Shown piece after piece: positions 24,094-30,177 of a DNA stretch of 36,913 bases. Under the pieces are notes generated by a model, which worked only from the letters and a program-made list of their open reading frames with translations, was not told the DNA's origin and ran no database searches. Position 1 is the stretch's first letter. Every line of letters begins with the position of its first letter. A program made the position numbers and the translations under genes. Source of the DNA: a virus; IMG/VR virus record IMGVR_UViG_3300037796_000051, positions 1-36,913 of that record; one strand, written 5' to 3'.

Positions 24094-24782
24094 ACGGTAT
24101 ACTCCGGTAGTAGTTTATTGAGCACGTCTGACACAGTTTGTGGCGTCCATTCGCCTGCTGTTTTCTCACGACGCCCGCTAATCAAGCCACAGCGGGCGAA
24201 TAACTCTGCGAGGCGCTGCGCTTCCTGCTCACTCGCAGCCTGCCCGATGCGGAGCTGTCGCGTGCCACCGAATGCAGGCGCGTTGAGCGAGAGAAACAGC
24301 GGCTTCTGGAGCGCCCGCACACTATATGGGCGCGTGGCATCGTTGCGACGCTGGTGCAGAGCGAGCGCGGCGAGGATGATCTGGCCTGGATTGTCGGCGG
24401 TGATCGTCGTCTCGCTTAGCACCTCTGTTGTTACAACTCCCTGAGCATTCCAGTGCGCCTCCAACACTGCCTCGCGGCGCTCGCGTTCGTAGCGCAAATC
24501 GGCGCGCCACTTCTCGATATGATGCCACACAAATAGCATCACAAAGCTCCACGCGAGCAAACACGTACCTCCCGCGAGCATCCCCGCGAACTGGAGCGCG
24601 CCGCCGGGGCCATGCATCGGAAACGACGCGCCGAACAGGAGCACGCCCATCGCACCCACCAGGGCGGCCAGACACGTCACACCCACCGCGAGCGCAGCCT
24701 CGCGGGCATCGAGGCGCGGCGGCTCCTGTGCCAGTTCGTAGACGCTCTGTTGTTTCGAGTATTCAACGTTGTTGAGTTGCAC
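24090..24782 (-). CDS. Two-TM membrane protein with cytoplasmic C-terminal domain
   Basis: GTG 24782 follows CGGAGGGA. In the 230-residue product, about residues 28-52 (AALAVGVTCLAALVGAMGVL) and 62-88 (LAGGTCLLAWSFVMLFVWHH) are hydrophobic. An amphipathic charged helix (EKWRADLRYERERRE) and a C-terminal domain follow, with repeats of helices (EQEAQRLAELFARCGLISGR) that could be a winged helix. It overlaps the 290-aa gene (ATGA). Proposed to act with it near the membrane. The function is not known. Confidence 0.65.
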   Translation of the reverse strand: MQLNNVEYSKQQSVYELAQEPPRLDAREAALAVGVTCLAALVGAMGVLLFGASFPMHGPGGALQFAGMLAGGTCLLAWSFVMLFVWHHIEKWRADLRYERERREAVLEAHWNAQGVVTTEVLSETTITADNPGQIILAALALHQRRNDATRPYSVRALQKPLFLSLNAPAFGGTRQLRIGQAASEQEAQRLAELFARCGLISGRREKTAGEWTPQTVSDVLNKLLPEYTV

Positions 24783-24797
24783 AGTGTCCCTCCGTAT

Positions 24798-24898
24798 CTA
24801 TGCTATGATGGGGCTGGCGCGCAGCTGGCGGTGTGTCCCTCCGCCAGTGCCCTGCTTCCTCAGGGCAGCGCGCCTCTCTGTGGACTAGTATAGCATAG
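24798..24898. ncRNA. Three-way-junction structured element
   Basis: Within 24816-24874, GGCGCGC pairs with GCGCGCC (P1, 7 bp). Inside it CTGGCGG/CCGCCAG (24825-24831 with 24841-24847) and TGCCCTG/CAGGGCA (24848-24854 with 24861-24867) form two more perfect 7-bp stems, with only two unpaired bases at the junction. Flanking 9-bp arms CTATGCTAT (24798) and ATAGCATAG (24890) could extend it. Either strand can fold. On the minus strand it is the 5' leader of the two-TM gene. On the plus strand an extended -10-like TGCTATGAT (24801-24809) would start RNA at about 24816, the first base of P1. Confidence 0.65.
24887..24895 (-). promoter_or_regulatory. Extended -10-like element ahead of the 230-aa membrane gene
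   Basis: TGCTATACT on the minus strand, with no clear -35. RNA would start near 24880 and would carry the three-way junction before the GTG start at 24782. It could give an internal start in the partition operon. Confidence 0.4.
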
Positions 24899-24899
24899 C

Positions 24900-25100
24900 T
24901 CACAGCGTGAATGTGTCATCATCATCATCAGGCGACTGTGGCGGCTGTGGCGCGTTCTGTTGCTGTATACCGCGCAGTAGGGCCGCCTTTACATCGTTTT
25001 GGCGTTTCCGTAATGAGAGGCTGTCGAGCCATTTGGCGATGGCGTTGTCGCTCTCATCGTCCAGATAGAGCAGCAGTGTATAGCGGCGCGGCTCAGGCAT
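24900..25100 (-). CDS. parR: ParR-like partition adaptor, 66 aa
   Basis: The ATG at 25100 overlaps the parM stop (8-base overlap). The upstream extension of the frame is a shadow of parM. MPEPRRYTLLLYLDDESDNA starts a short strand followed by two helices (IAKWLDSLSLRKRQNDVKAA), as in small ribbon-helix-helix ParR/StbB proteins. The C-terminus DDDDDTFTL is acidic and could contact ParM, as the C-terminal tail of ParR does in known systems. It is assigned by its place directly after the actin-like gene and its size; sequence identity is low. Confidence 0.65.
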   Translation of the reverse strand: MPEPRRYTLLLYLDDESDNAIAKWLDSLSLRKRQNDVKAALLRGIQQQNAPQPPQSPDDDDDTFTL

Positions 25101-26145
25101 CGTCACGGCCCCACTTCTGCACAGCCATTTCTGCATATCCCCTGACAGGCGCCTCGTGTGGCGCGTGTTTTTCTGGCATTCCCATCGGCAGTTTTCCGTG
25201 CCACGTTGCGCGAATGGACGGCCCGAACGTCGTATCTGTTGCGCCGCCTCCAACAACTAGCAAATAATGCGTTGAGAACCCTTCAAAATGGGCACGTATC
25301 TCCTCATGTGCGCGTGCCCAGAGACTATCACGAAGGTCGTCAATCTCAGGCGCGATGCTCTCATCCTTGCCGTCAATGGTCACAACCCGCTCTGCAATGG
25401 CCCGATCAACCTCCCAGAGTTCCGGCAGACCCGGCGCGCCTTGCAATCGCTGGAGTAACTCGGCAACCTTGCTACGTAGCGTCTGGACGCCAAACCGCAA
25501 CGCTTTAGAACGTCGGTAGATTTCTTGCATCTCACTGCTGCCATCGGCGCGGCGTTCGGGCCGGAGCGCGATCAAGTCGGTGGTAAATGTACCCACGTCA
25601 ATGCCAATAATGTTGGCCTTATGGAGCGGTCGCTTCTGGAGTGCCTGTTTCAGCTCGGCAGGAGTATGTGCGCTGAAATAGAGCACGGCGCCGCGCGGCT
25701 GCGAGGTCACATGCACGTCTGTGATATTCACACGGTAGCTCGCGTCCGCTCGCGTGAACTCATGTGAGCCTGTGAAAAAGTCTTGAATGTCGCGTTTCAA
25801 TGCGCGATATGCTTCCGCGTTCGCCCCCGCGACCATCCGAATGGTGTACTCTCCAGGCGGGAGTAGTTCGGAAAGTGCGGCGTAGAGGCGGATGTGCGCA
25901 TCTGGCGACGTGTAGCGGTAGTTGCTCGTGGCATAGGCGGTGGCGCCCTGTGCGCGGGCCGCATCGCCTACAAGATACTGATTACGATTATGACCGATAA
26001 CAATCACATCAGGGCGCAATAGGTATTCTTCATCCATGCCTGCCTCAACGGGTAGCACTAGTGCTGGTATCGCCGTGACCTGCATTCCATTGTCCGCTAC
26101 ACCCGCCTTTGTCAATCCAGCTCCATCATCATACACGACATGCAT
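25093..26145 (-). CDS. parM: ParM-like actin-family ATPase
   Basis: A 350-residue protein starting at ATG 26145 (GAGGAGGGG upstream). The actin-superfamily motifs are in order: VVYDDGAGLTKAG (phosphate-1, about residues 3-15), GIDVGTFTTDLIA (phosphate-2, about 181-193) and YLLVVGGGATDTTFG (adenosine motif, about 294-308). The length fits plasmid ParM/Alp proteins rather than chromosomal MreB. It would form filaments that push ParR-bound centromeres apart. It shares an operon with parR and lies downstream of three 11-bp repeats. Confidence 0.8.
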   Translation of the reverse strand: MHVVYDDGAGLTKAGVADNGMQVTAIPALVLPVEAGMDEEYLLRPDVIVIGHNRNQYLVGDAARAQGATAYATSNYRYTSPDAHIRLYAALSELLPPGEYTIRMVAGANAEAYRALKRDIQDFFTGSHEFTRADASYRVNITDVHVTSQPRGAVLYFSAHTPAELKQALQKRPLHKANIIGIDVGTFTTDLIALRPERRADGSSEMQEIYRRSKALRFGVQTLRSKVAELLQRLQGAPGLPELWEVDRAIAERVVTIDGKDESIAPEIDDLRDSLWARAHEEIRAHFEGFSTHYLLVVGGGATDTTFGPSIRATWHGKLPMGMPEKHAPHEAPVRGYAEMAVQKWGRDDA

Positions 26146-26160
26146 ACACCCCTCCTCACA

Positions 26161-26193
26161 ACAACTTATAACAAACTTATAAGTCAATTATAA
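26161..26193. repeat. Three tandem 11-bp repeats, candidate centromere (parC)
   Basis: ACAACTTATAA (26161-26171), CAAACTTATAA (26172-26182) and GTCAATTATAA (26183-26193) are exact tandem 11-mers sharing the TTATAA core. Plasmid parC sites bound by ParR are built from short tandem repeats close to the helical pitch, placed just before parM. Here they also overlap the -10 of the parM promoter, so ParR could autoregulate it. Confidence 0.7.
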
Positions 26194-26195
26194 CA
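26187..26195 (-). promoter_or_regulatory. Extended -10 promoter of the parMR operon
   Basis: TGTTATAAT on the minus strand. A TTGACA-like box at 26201-26206 lies only 8 bases away, too close to serve as a -35, so the extended -10 is the main element. The start would be near 26180, within the repeats. Confidence 0.6.
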
Positions 26196-26228
26196 CGTTG
26201 TGTCAATCCTGCACAGTCCAGGCAAAAC

Positions 26229-26252
26229 GTAGCCCCGCTTCAGCGGGGCTAC
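26229..26252 (-). terminator. Terminator hairpin of the operon ending at 26309
   Basis: GTAGCCCCGC pairs with GCGGGGCTAC around a 4-base loop (10-bp perfect stem). On the minus strand GTTTTG follows. It separates the small-gene operon from the parM promoter. Confidence 0.7.
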
Positions 26253-26308
26253 TGATAGTGGCGGACGCGCCCGCCCTCTATTGCTTTTGTCGCCTGTACC
26301 GTTGCCGT

Positions 26309-26515
26309 CTATACGTCACCTTCGATATACTCCAGACCAAGAGCTGCCATAATGTCATTAATTGCCTTTACATAGCCGTTGAGGTACGTGCCGTGTTCGG
26401 CGTCGTCTGTCTCGTTTGCCTGCTTAGCGATGCGATCTGCGTTCTTGCTGAGTGTCCGACCAATGTATTCGGTGTCGCCGTTAAAAAGCGCCTGCTTTAA
26501 ACTTTCGTACTTCAT
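26309..26515 (-). CDS. Hypothetical protein, 68 aa
   Basis: The ATG overlaps the upstream stop, with GGAAGGGGACGA before it. An all-helical acidic protein (MKYESLKQALFNGDTEYIGR, YLNGYVKAINDIMAALGLEY). No family is recognised. It is the last gene of a unit promoted at 27811-27840. Confidence 0.55.
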   Translation of the reverse strand: MKYESLKQALFNGDTEYIGRTLSKNADRIAKQANETDDAEHGTYLNGYVKAINDIMAALGLEYIEGDV

Positions 26516-26754
26516 TCGTCCCCTTCCTTCCTTCTCCTATACCGTTGTCGTTCGGATAACTCCTCAAGCGGCTTCAATTGTCGCTGCCCCCGCTGCGCAG
26601 CGTAGCGTTCCACCGAGGCGCGGGTGACGCGGCCACGGTTGCCGACGGCAGGCGCGGCGTCCAGTTTGCCCCATTGCACGAGCTTGCGCACATAGTCGGA
26701 GCGGACACCCAACAGTGCAGCGGCTTCGCGGTAGGTGATGGTGTCGTCGGTCAT
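26512..26754 (-). CDS. Excisionase-like HTH protein, 80 aa
   Basis: MTDDTITYREAAALLGVRSD and YVRKLVQWGKLDAAPAVGNR follow the HTH_17/excisionase pattern (..Y.EAA.LLG......V..L...G.L.........R..). The C-terminal half is helical and basic (RYRRRKEGDE). A DNA-binding regulator is likely. A relic of a similar gene start is at 27005-27058. Confidence 0.7.
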   Translation of the reverse strand: MTDDTITYREAAALLGVRSDYVRKLVQWGKLDAAPAVGNRGRVTRASVERYAAQRGQRQLKPLEELSERQRYRRRKEGDE

Positions 26755-26755
26755 T

Positions 26756-26998
26756 CTATACTTCTGTCCATTGCCCTGGTTGCAAGTCGCTCGTCTTTTT
26801 GCCAGTTCGCTCTATCAATGGCTGTTCGTGCGTCATGATGCGCACGGCAGATTGCATCCGACTAGCAGCGCGGCGTGCCAATTCGCACGTCTCGTCATCA
26901 AACTCTGCAAGATACAGGATGTCATTTGCGCTGCCTTCGCCTAACGCTTGCGCGATCTGTCGTGTCCAGTCCCCTTTGGTTGGTCTGAATGCTTTCAT
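26756..26998 (-). CDS. Hypothetical protein, 80 aa
   Basis: MKAFRPTKGDWTRQIAQALG, then NDILYLAEFDDETCELARRA and SRMQSAVRIMTHEQPLIERT form a small alpha/beta protein of unknown family. Preceded by an AAGGAG site. Confidence 0.55.
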   Translation of the reverse strand: MKAFRPTKGDWTRQIAQALGEGSANDILYLAEFDDETCELARRAASRMQSAVRIMTHEQPLIERTGKKTSDLQPGQWTEV

Positions 26999-27004
26999 CG
27001 TGTT

Positions 27005-27058
27005 TTACTCCTTGTTGCTATGGGCGTTTCCCTGGTAGGTGATGGTTTCATCTGGCAT
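27005..27058 (-). pseudogene. Relic of an excisionase-like gene start
   Basis: A 17-codon frame, MPDETITYQGNAHSNKE, starts with eight codons close to the start MTDDTITY of the HTH gene at 26512-26754 and has GGTGATGG matching bases on the opposite strand. It then enters unrelated sequence and stops before the next gene. It looks like the retained 5' end of a gene whose body was lost. Confidence 0.5.
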
Positions 27059-27075
27059 TCTGTGCCTGCCGCTTT

Positions 27076-27297
27076 CTATACCTGACTTTTCAGATATTGC
27101 AACACCTCTGTCACGTCGTAACCATCGACAACAAACAGATCATACATGTTTGCATGCATTATGGCTTCATAAACTCTGCCGAACTGACGCGCTGTTTCTA
27201 CAATCGACAGCGCGTCGGGTGTGTGTACCGTAATGCGTATGGTGCGGTCTGCCATCTGGCGTACGATTGCTTCTTGTGTCGGTTGCGGTTTATTCAT
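27076..27297 (-). CDS. Hypothetical protein, 73 aa
   Basis: ATG with AGGAGCAAGGAAG upstream. MNKPQPTQEAIVRQMADRTI is followed by alternating strands and a C-terminal helix (LSIVETARQFGRVYEAIMHA). A small alpha/beta protein, unknown. Confidence 0.5.
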   Translation of the reverse strand: MNKPQPTQEAIVRQMADRTIRITVHTPDALSIVETARQFGRVYEAIMHANMYDLFVVDGYDVTEVLQYLKSQV

Positions 27298-27315
27298 CTT
27301 CCTTGCTCCTGTGTT

Positions 27316-27343
27316 ACCATGAGCGGCGCGCGCCGCCCATGGT
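27316..27343. repeat. Near-perfect 28-bp palindrome
   Basis: ACCATG then GCGGCGC and GCGCCGC and CATGGT pair, with a single A-C mismatch. It lies between the 134-aa and 73-aa minus-strand genes. No T-run follows on either strand, so it may control RNA stability or protein binding. Confidence 0.5.
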
Positions 27344-27361
27344 ATTGTTTGCCTAACTTTC

Positions 27362-27766
27362 TCAAAAAAGCGTCACGCATTCCAGTGGCGTCCATTCCGG
27401 CACACCGAAGAAGTACCAGCCGCCTTCTGCCAACGGGCGCATCTTGTCCACTTTCGCCCATGTGCGAGTATCGCGGGGCATTTTCGCAACCTCTACAATC
27501 TTGACGTGTACCACGTCCGTCGCTCGCTCCATCGTGCCATCCGGGGTAATCTGCTCTGTCATTGTGTCTTGCTCTTGCTGTGCGAAATACTCTTCTGCGT
27601 TCGCATTGTTCACACCTATCGCCGTCAGGCTATCTAGCGTGTGCATATCAGTGCTATTGTCAGTTTCGACAATCGCAATGCGTGTGCCGTCAACGTCGTG
27701 TGTGTAGTCTGCAATTGTACCTTCGATGCCGTCTGCCGTCTTGACCGTGGTATTGATTGCGAACAT
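27362..27766 (-). CDS. Hypothetical protein, 134 aa
   Basis: Begins MFAINTTVKTADGIEGTIAD. The first 50 residues are beta-rich (KOW/SH3-like: VKTADGIEGTIADYTHDVDG), which is common in phage accessory proteins. The C-terminal part has KMPRDTRTWAKVDKMRPLAE and WYFFGVPEWTPLECV. No family is recognised. It has its own promoter (27811-27840). Confidence 0.55.
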   Translation of the reverse strand: MFAINTTVKTADGIEGTIADYTHDVDGTRIAIVETDNSTDMHTLDSLTAIGVNNANAEEYFAQQEQDTMTEQITPDGTMERATDVVHVKIVEVAKMPRDTRTWAKVDKMRPLAEGGWYFFGVPEWTPLECVTLF

Positions 27767-27810
27767 TGTGTGTCTCCTGTGTTGCTACCAGTTGTCTCTC
27801 AACTGACATT

Positions 27811-27840
27811 AGTATACACGATTGTGTGTCGATATGTCAA
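27811..27840 (-). promoter_or_regulatory. Promoter of the 27766-26309 minus operon
   Basis: Minus strand: TTGACA (27840-27835) and TATACT (27816-27811) with an 18-base spacer. The start lies near 27804, just ahead of the 134-aa gene. Confidence 0.7.
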
Positions 27841-27890
27841 GGGGTTCGGGAGATATGATAGAAGATTGCCGCAAAACTACCTCAGAGACA

Positions 27891-27920
27891 CACAGCCCGT
27901 GCCTCGAGGCACGGGCTGTG
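27891..27920. repeat. Perfect 30-bp palindrome
   Basis: The 30 bases are their own reverse complement (arm CACAGCCCGTGCC, centre TCGA). It sits in the 246-base gap between two minus-strand operons, upstream of the 27811-27840 promoter. No T-run follows, so it is a binding site, a cruciform or a poor terminator. Confidence 0.7.
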
Positions 27921-27947
27921 AGACCAACTCAAAGCTCAAAACTACAG

Positions 27948-27963
27948 AAGGAGCGTCCTCCTT
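27948..27963 (-). terminator. Weak terminator-like hairpin
   Basis: AAGGAG pairs with CTCCTT around CGTC. On the minus strand CTGTAGTTTTG follows. It lies just downstream of the operon that ends with the 62-aa gene at 28013. Confidence 0.4.
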
Positions 27964-28012
27964 TCTTCTATGTGGATACTATCTATGCACACGCCCACGC
28001 GGGCGAATGTGC

Positions 28013-28201
28013 CTAGTCTCTGCGGCGAGCTTCGTCGCCGTGTAGGTCATCCTTGCTATGCTGCCTACGCACCAGGCGGTAGCGTTTGCCGTTGCTGCCA
28101 ATAACAACAGGCGCATAGTCGCGCCGTTGTTGGCGTGACAGGCGCTTCAGGTACAGCCGGCGCGCTCGCTGTTCTGGTGTTTCGTTTGTGCGCTTGCTCA
28201 T
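28013..28201 (-). CDS. Basic small protein, 62 aa
   Basis: The ATG at 28201 overlaps the stop of the dCTP deaminase gene. MSKRTNETPEQRARRLYLKR and LSRQQRRDYAPVVIGSNGKR: highly basic, helical, then a short strand. Probably binds nucleic acid. Unknown. Confidence 0.55.
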   Translation of the reverse strand: MSKRTNETPEQRARRLYLKRLSRQQRRDYAPVVIGSNGKRYRLVRRQHSKDDLHGDEARRRD

Positions 28202-28758
28202 ACATTCCCCCGGCGCGGCAGCATTGCCGTGGCCTGCCACTCGGGGGCAGGCGTGTTGTATCGGCCTGTGTAGAGGCTGCTATTACTCTCGACACGATAG
28301 AATTTGATTAATCCGATACGTAGCCCGGCGTATACCCGGATGGAAACGTTGTTGTGGTTGTACAGCTCGAGTGTCCACCGGCTGCAATACCCGGCGTCGC
28401 CAATGCCGGCGCTCACGTGGACGGTGATACCCCAACGAGCCACGGTCGAACGCGTCTCGAGGTGCGGCTCCAGCCACGGCACCGTAGTGCCGACGTATTC
28501 GTCGGTGTGTGCCAGTGCAAACCCGCCCGGCGACAGTATCACCGGGTCGTGTTCTGTGCAGTTCTCCAATAACATATAGTAGTCGTGTGGGTCACAGTGC
28601 CGCATGTCAAGCGGCGCGCTATTCGGGCGCGGCACCCAGAACGCCGCGCCTAGATGCACGTCAATATGTGTCTGGATAGCAGCAGCGTCGGGCGCGGGAT
28701 CACACACGATGTGGCCCGCGTCAAGCGCCGCCTGTATCGCCTCATTTCCCAGGATCAT
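28198..28758 (-). CDS. dCTP deaminase / dUTPase-family protein
   Basis: A 186-residue protein of the dUTPase fold. ILGNEAIQAALDAGHIVCDP is the standard Dcd start (..I...L..G...I.P). Further on, TRSTVARWGITVHVSAGIGD corresponds to the 'RSSLGR' motif, and YCSRWTLELYNHNNVSIRVY holds the catalytic-type Glu in TLE. It converts dCTP to dUTP, possibly in one step towards dUMP for dTTP synthesis. Sited in the repressor-led operon, away from replication genes. Confidence 0.75.
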   Translation of the reverse strand: MILGNEAIQAALDAGHIVCDPAPDAAAIQTHIDVHLGAAFWVPRPNSAPLDMRHCDPHDYYMLLENCTEHDPVILSPGGFALAHTDEYVGTTVPWLEPHLETRSTVARWGITVHVSAGIGDAGYCSRWTLELYNHNNVSIRVYAGLRIGLIKFYRVESNSSLYTGRYNTPAPEWQATAMLPRRGNV

Positions 28759-28773
28759 GTTCTCTTCTCCCTG

Positions 28774-29394
28774 TCATTTTTTTGCATAGCCCCGCTCGCT
28801 CGGCGGCGTGAATGCCGCGAGGTCCTCACTCCAGACGTACCACCAATGATGATGGCGTGTGCCTGTGAGGTATCCGAGCCGTATCCAGCGTTGTGATGCG
28901 TCGTTCGTGTAACCGCGTACTTTTGCCCAATCCGATATGCGTATCCAATGCCCATCGGCCTCAGCACGGAGCCGCAGCGCCTCGTCACGGATGTATGGGT
29001 CGGTGATGCGTTCTGGCTCCCATCGCATCCAATGCTCTCGTTTACTGATGAAATCCAGGATGCCATCCTGCGAGATGCGAAACTCTGTGTTGCGCGTACC
29101 ACTCCGCTTCGGGGATGTGTAAACACGGTACGCCTTCATCCATCCATTAGCAATCCATCGTGTCACGGAGTTGACGGCTGCAAACCCAAACAAACTTGCT
29201 GTCTGCCCTGCAGATAGCGGCGCATACCAATAGGTGCGCAATCCAAACAGAGTGCCGTGTTGGCGTTTGCACCGCGATCGTATCGAGTCGACAGAGCGAT
29301 CTAACTCGCGTGCAATCTGCCAAGCGAGCGCGCCCTGTTGTGCCATCTCAACGAGGCGTGTATCCTCCTCAGGTGTCCATGCGCGGCGTGTCAT
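28774..29394 (-). CDS. Multi-HTH DNA-binding protein
   Basis: Starts at ATG 29394 with GGAGGTG. An N-terminal SANT/Myb-like segment (RRAWTPEEDTRLVEMAQQGA, then LDRSVDSIRSRCKR) is followed by two MerR/excisionase-like segments (TASLFGFAAVNSVTRWIANG near residue 70, RISDWAKVRGYTNDASQRWI near 165). The middle HTH-like segment is followed by TEFRISQDGILDFISKREHW. A regulator with several DNA-binding units, possibly multi-site. The frame extends further upstream but overlaps a small gene. Confidence 0.65.
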   Translation of the reverse strand: MTRRAWTPEEDTRLVEMAQQGALAWQIARELDRSVDSIRSRCKRQHGTLFGLRTYWYAPLSAGQTASLFGFAAVNSVTRWIANGWMKAYRVYTSPKRSGTRNTEFRISQDGILDFISKREHWMRWEPERITDPYIRDEALRLRAEADGHWIRISDWAKVRGYTNDASQRWIRLGYLTGTRHHHWWYVWSEDLAAFTPPSERGYAKK

Positions 29395-29468
29395 CCGAAC
29401 ACCTCCAAGCCCCATAGCGCGATGTAGATACAAAAGATAGCGAGCGCCCACCACTTCCAATCACGCAT
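29391..29468 (-). CDS. 25-residue single-TM micropeptide
   Basis: MRDWKWWALAIFCIYIALWG then LEVFG. Start ATG 29468 overlaps the end of the 49-aa gene, with AAGGAGCGAGATA upstream. The stop overlaps the next start (ATGA). One aromatic-rich hydrophobic span. Close coupling on both sides argues that it is translated. Confidence 0.6.
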   Translation of the reverse strand: MRDWKWWALAIFCIYIALWGLEVFG

Positions 29469-29610
29469 TATCTCGCTCCTTCCTCAACTGCCGCCGCTCG
29501 CGCTGCATTGCTGTTTCGTAGCAACGCTCGCAGCGATGGCGCTGGCTGCTACGGCTGATGATATACACGGTGCCACATGAGCACCGGCGGTATTCCTGGT
29601 ATGATTTCAT
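29461..29610 (-). CDS. Small zinc-ribbon-like protein, 49 aa
   Basis: Starts at ATG 29610, overlapping the upstream stop. MKSYQEYRRCSCGTVYIISR, then HRCERCYETAMQRERRQLRK: a C-x-C (12-aa gap) and C-x2-C pair, typical of a small zinc ribbon, with a basic helix at the end. Function unknown; probably binds DNA or RNA. Confidence 0.65.
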   Translation of the reverse strand: MKSYQEYRRCSCGTVYIISRSSQRHRCERCYETAMQRERRQLRKERDNA

Positions 29611-29834
29611 TGCTCACCCGTGGCTTTTCCCATCGCCGCCTGTGTCTTTCCGGCCATAAATCCCTGTACCCAATAACTAATCAACATCAACACATCTGTG
29701 TCGTTGTTAATCGTACCCACGATGTACACACCGCCGTGCTGAGTGATTTCGCACTTGCGTTTAAAACGGTTGGCTACAGCGTCAACCACTGATTTAGCCT
29801 CGTTATGGTCTTCTGTTACAAGTAATTGGAACAC
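29607..29834 (-). CDS. Hypothetical protein, 75 aa
   Basis: GTG start at 29834 with GGAGAAGG. MFQLLVTEDHNEAKSVVDAV, RKCEITQHGGVYIVGTINND, LISYWVQGFMAGKTQAAMGK: small alpha/beta. Unknown. Confidence 0.5.
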   Translation of the reverse strand: MFQLLVTEDHNEAKSVVDAVANRFKRKCEITQHGGVYIVGTINNDTDVLMLISYWVQGFMAGKTQAAMGKATGEQ

Positions 29835-29868
29835 ACCTTCTCCTTGCTTATCACGCTTCCTGGGGCGC

Positions 29869-30168
29869 TTATTTAATCGCTCCTATCACCTTCAACGCCT
29901 CATCCTCTGACAATACGACGTGATATGTCACATCGTGCAGGGCGAGCGCGGCCTGTTGTTCCCGCTCTCCCTCTGTCAATTGGCGCTCACACGGTGGTTT
30001 GCTGCCGTCCTTGACCTCGATGAAATACACATACCCACGAAACACTACAAGCAGATCAAATCCCAATTGTGGCGCGACTGCTGCGTCTATGACGTGCGCG
30101 CCAATTTGGCGCAGCGTACGCACAATCCGCCCGTGGTTGGCGTCCTTCCGATTAGCCCTTCGTCCCAT
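29869..30168 (-). CDS. Phage nuclease-like protein, PD-(D/E)XK type
   Basis: A 99-residue protein. GRIVRTLRQIGAHVIDAAVA then FDLLVVFRGYVYFIEVKDGS has the PD-(D/E)XK core (GxD...EVK). A helix with LTEGEREQQAALALHDV follows. It resembles short VRR-NUC/Holliday-junction-resolvase-like phage proteins. Likely a small endonuclease or resolvase. Confidence 0.65.
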   Translation of the reverse strand: MGRRANRKDANHGRIVRTLRQIGAHVIDAAVAPQLGFDLLVVFRGYVYFIEVKDGSKPPCERQLTEGEREQQAALALHDVTYHVVLSEDEALKVIGAIK

Positions 30169-30177
30169 AAGTTACTC

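Noticed and set aside
26201-26206. TTGACA at 26206-26201 (minus) as a -35 for parM
   Set aside because: Only 8 bases from the TATAAT, too close for a standard promoter; an extended -10 is sufficient.
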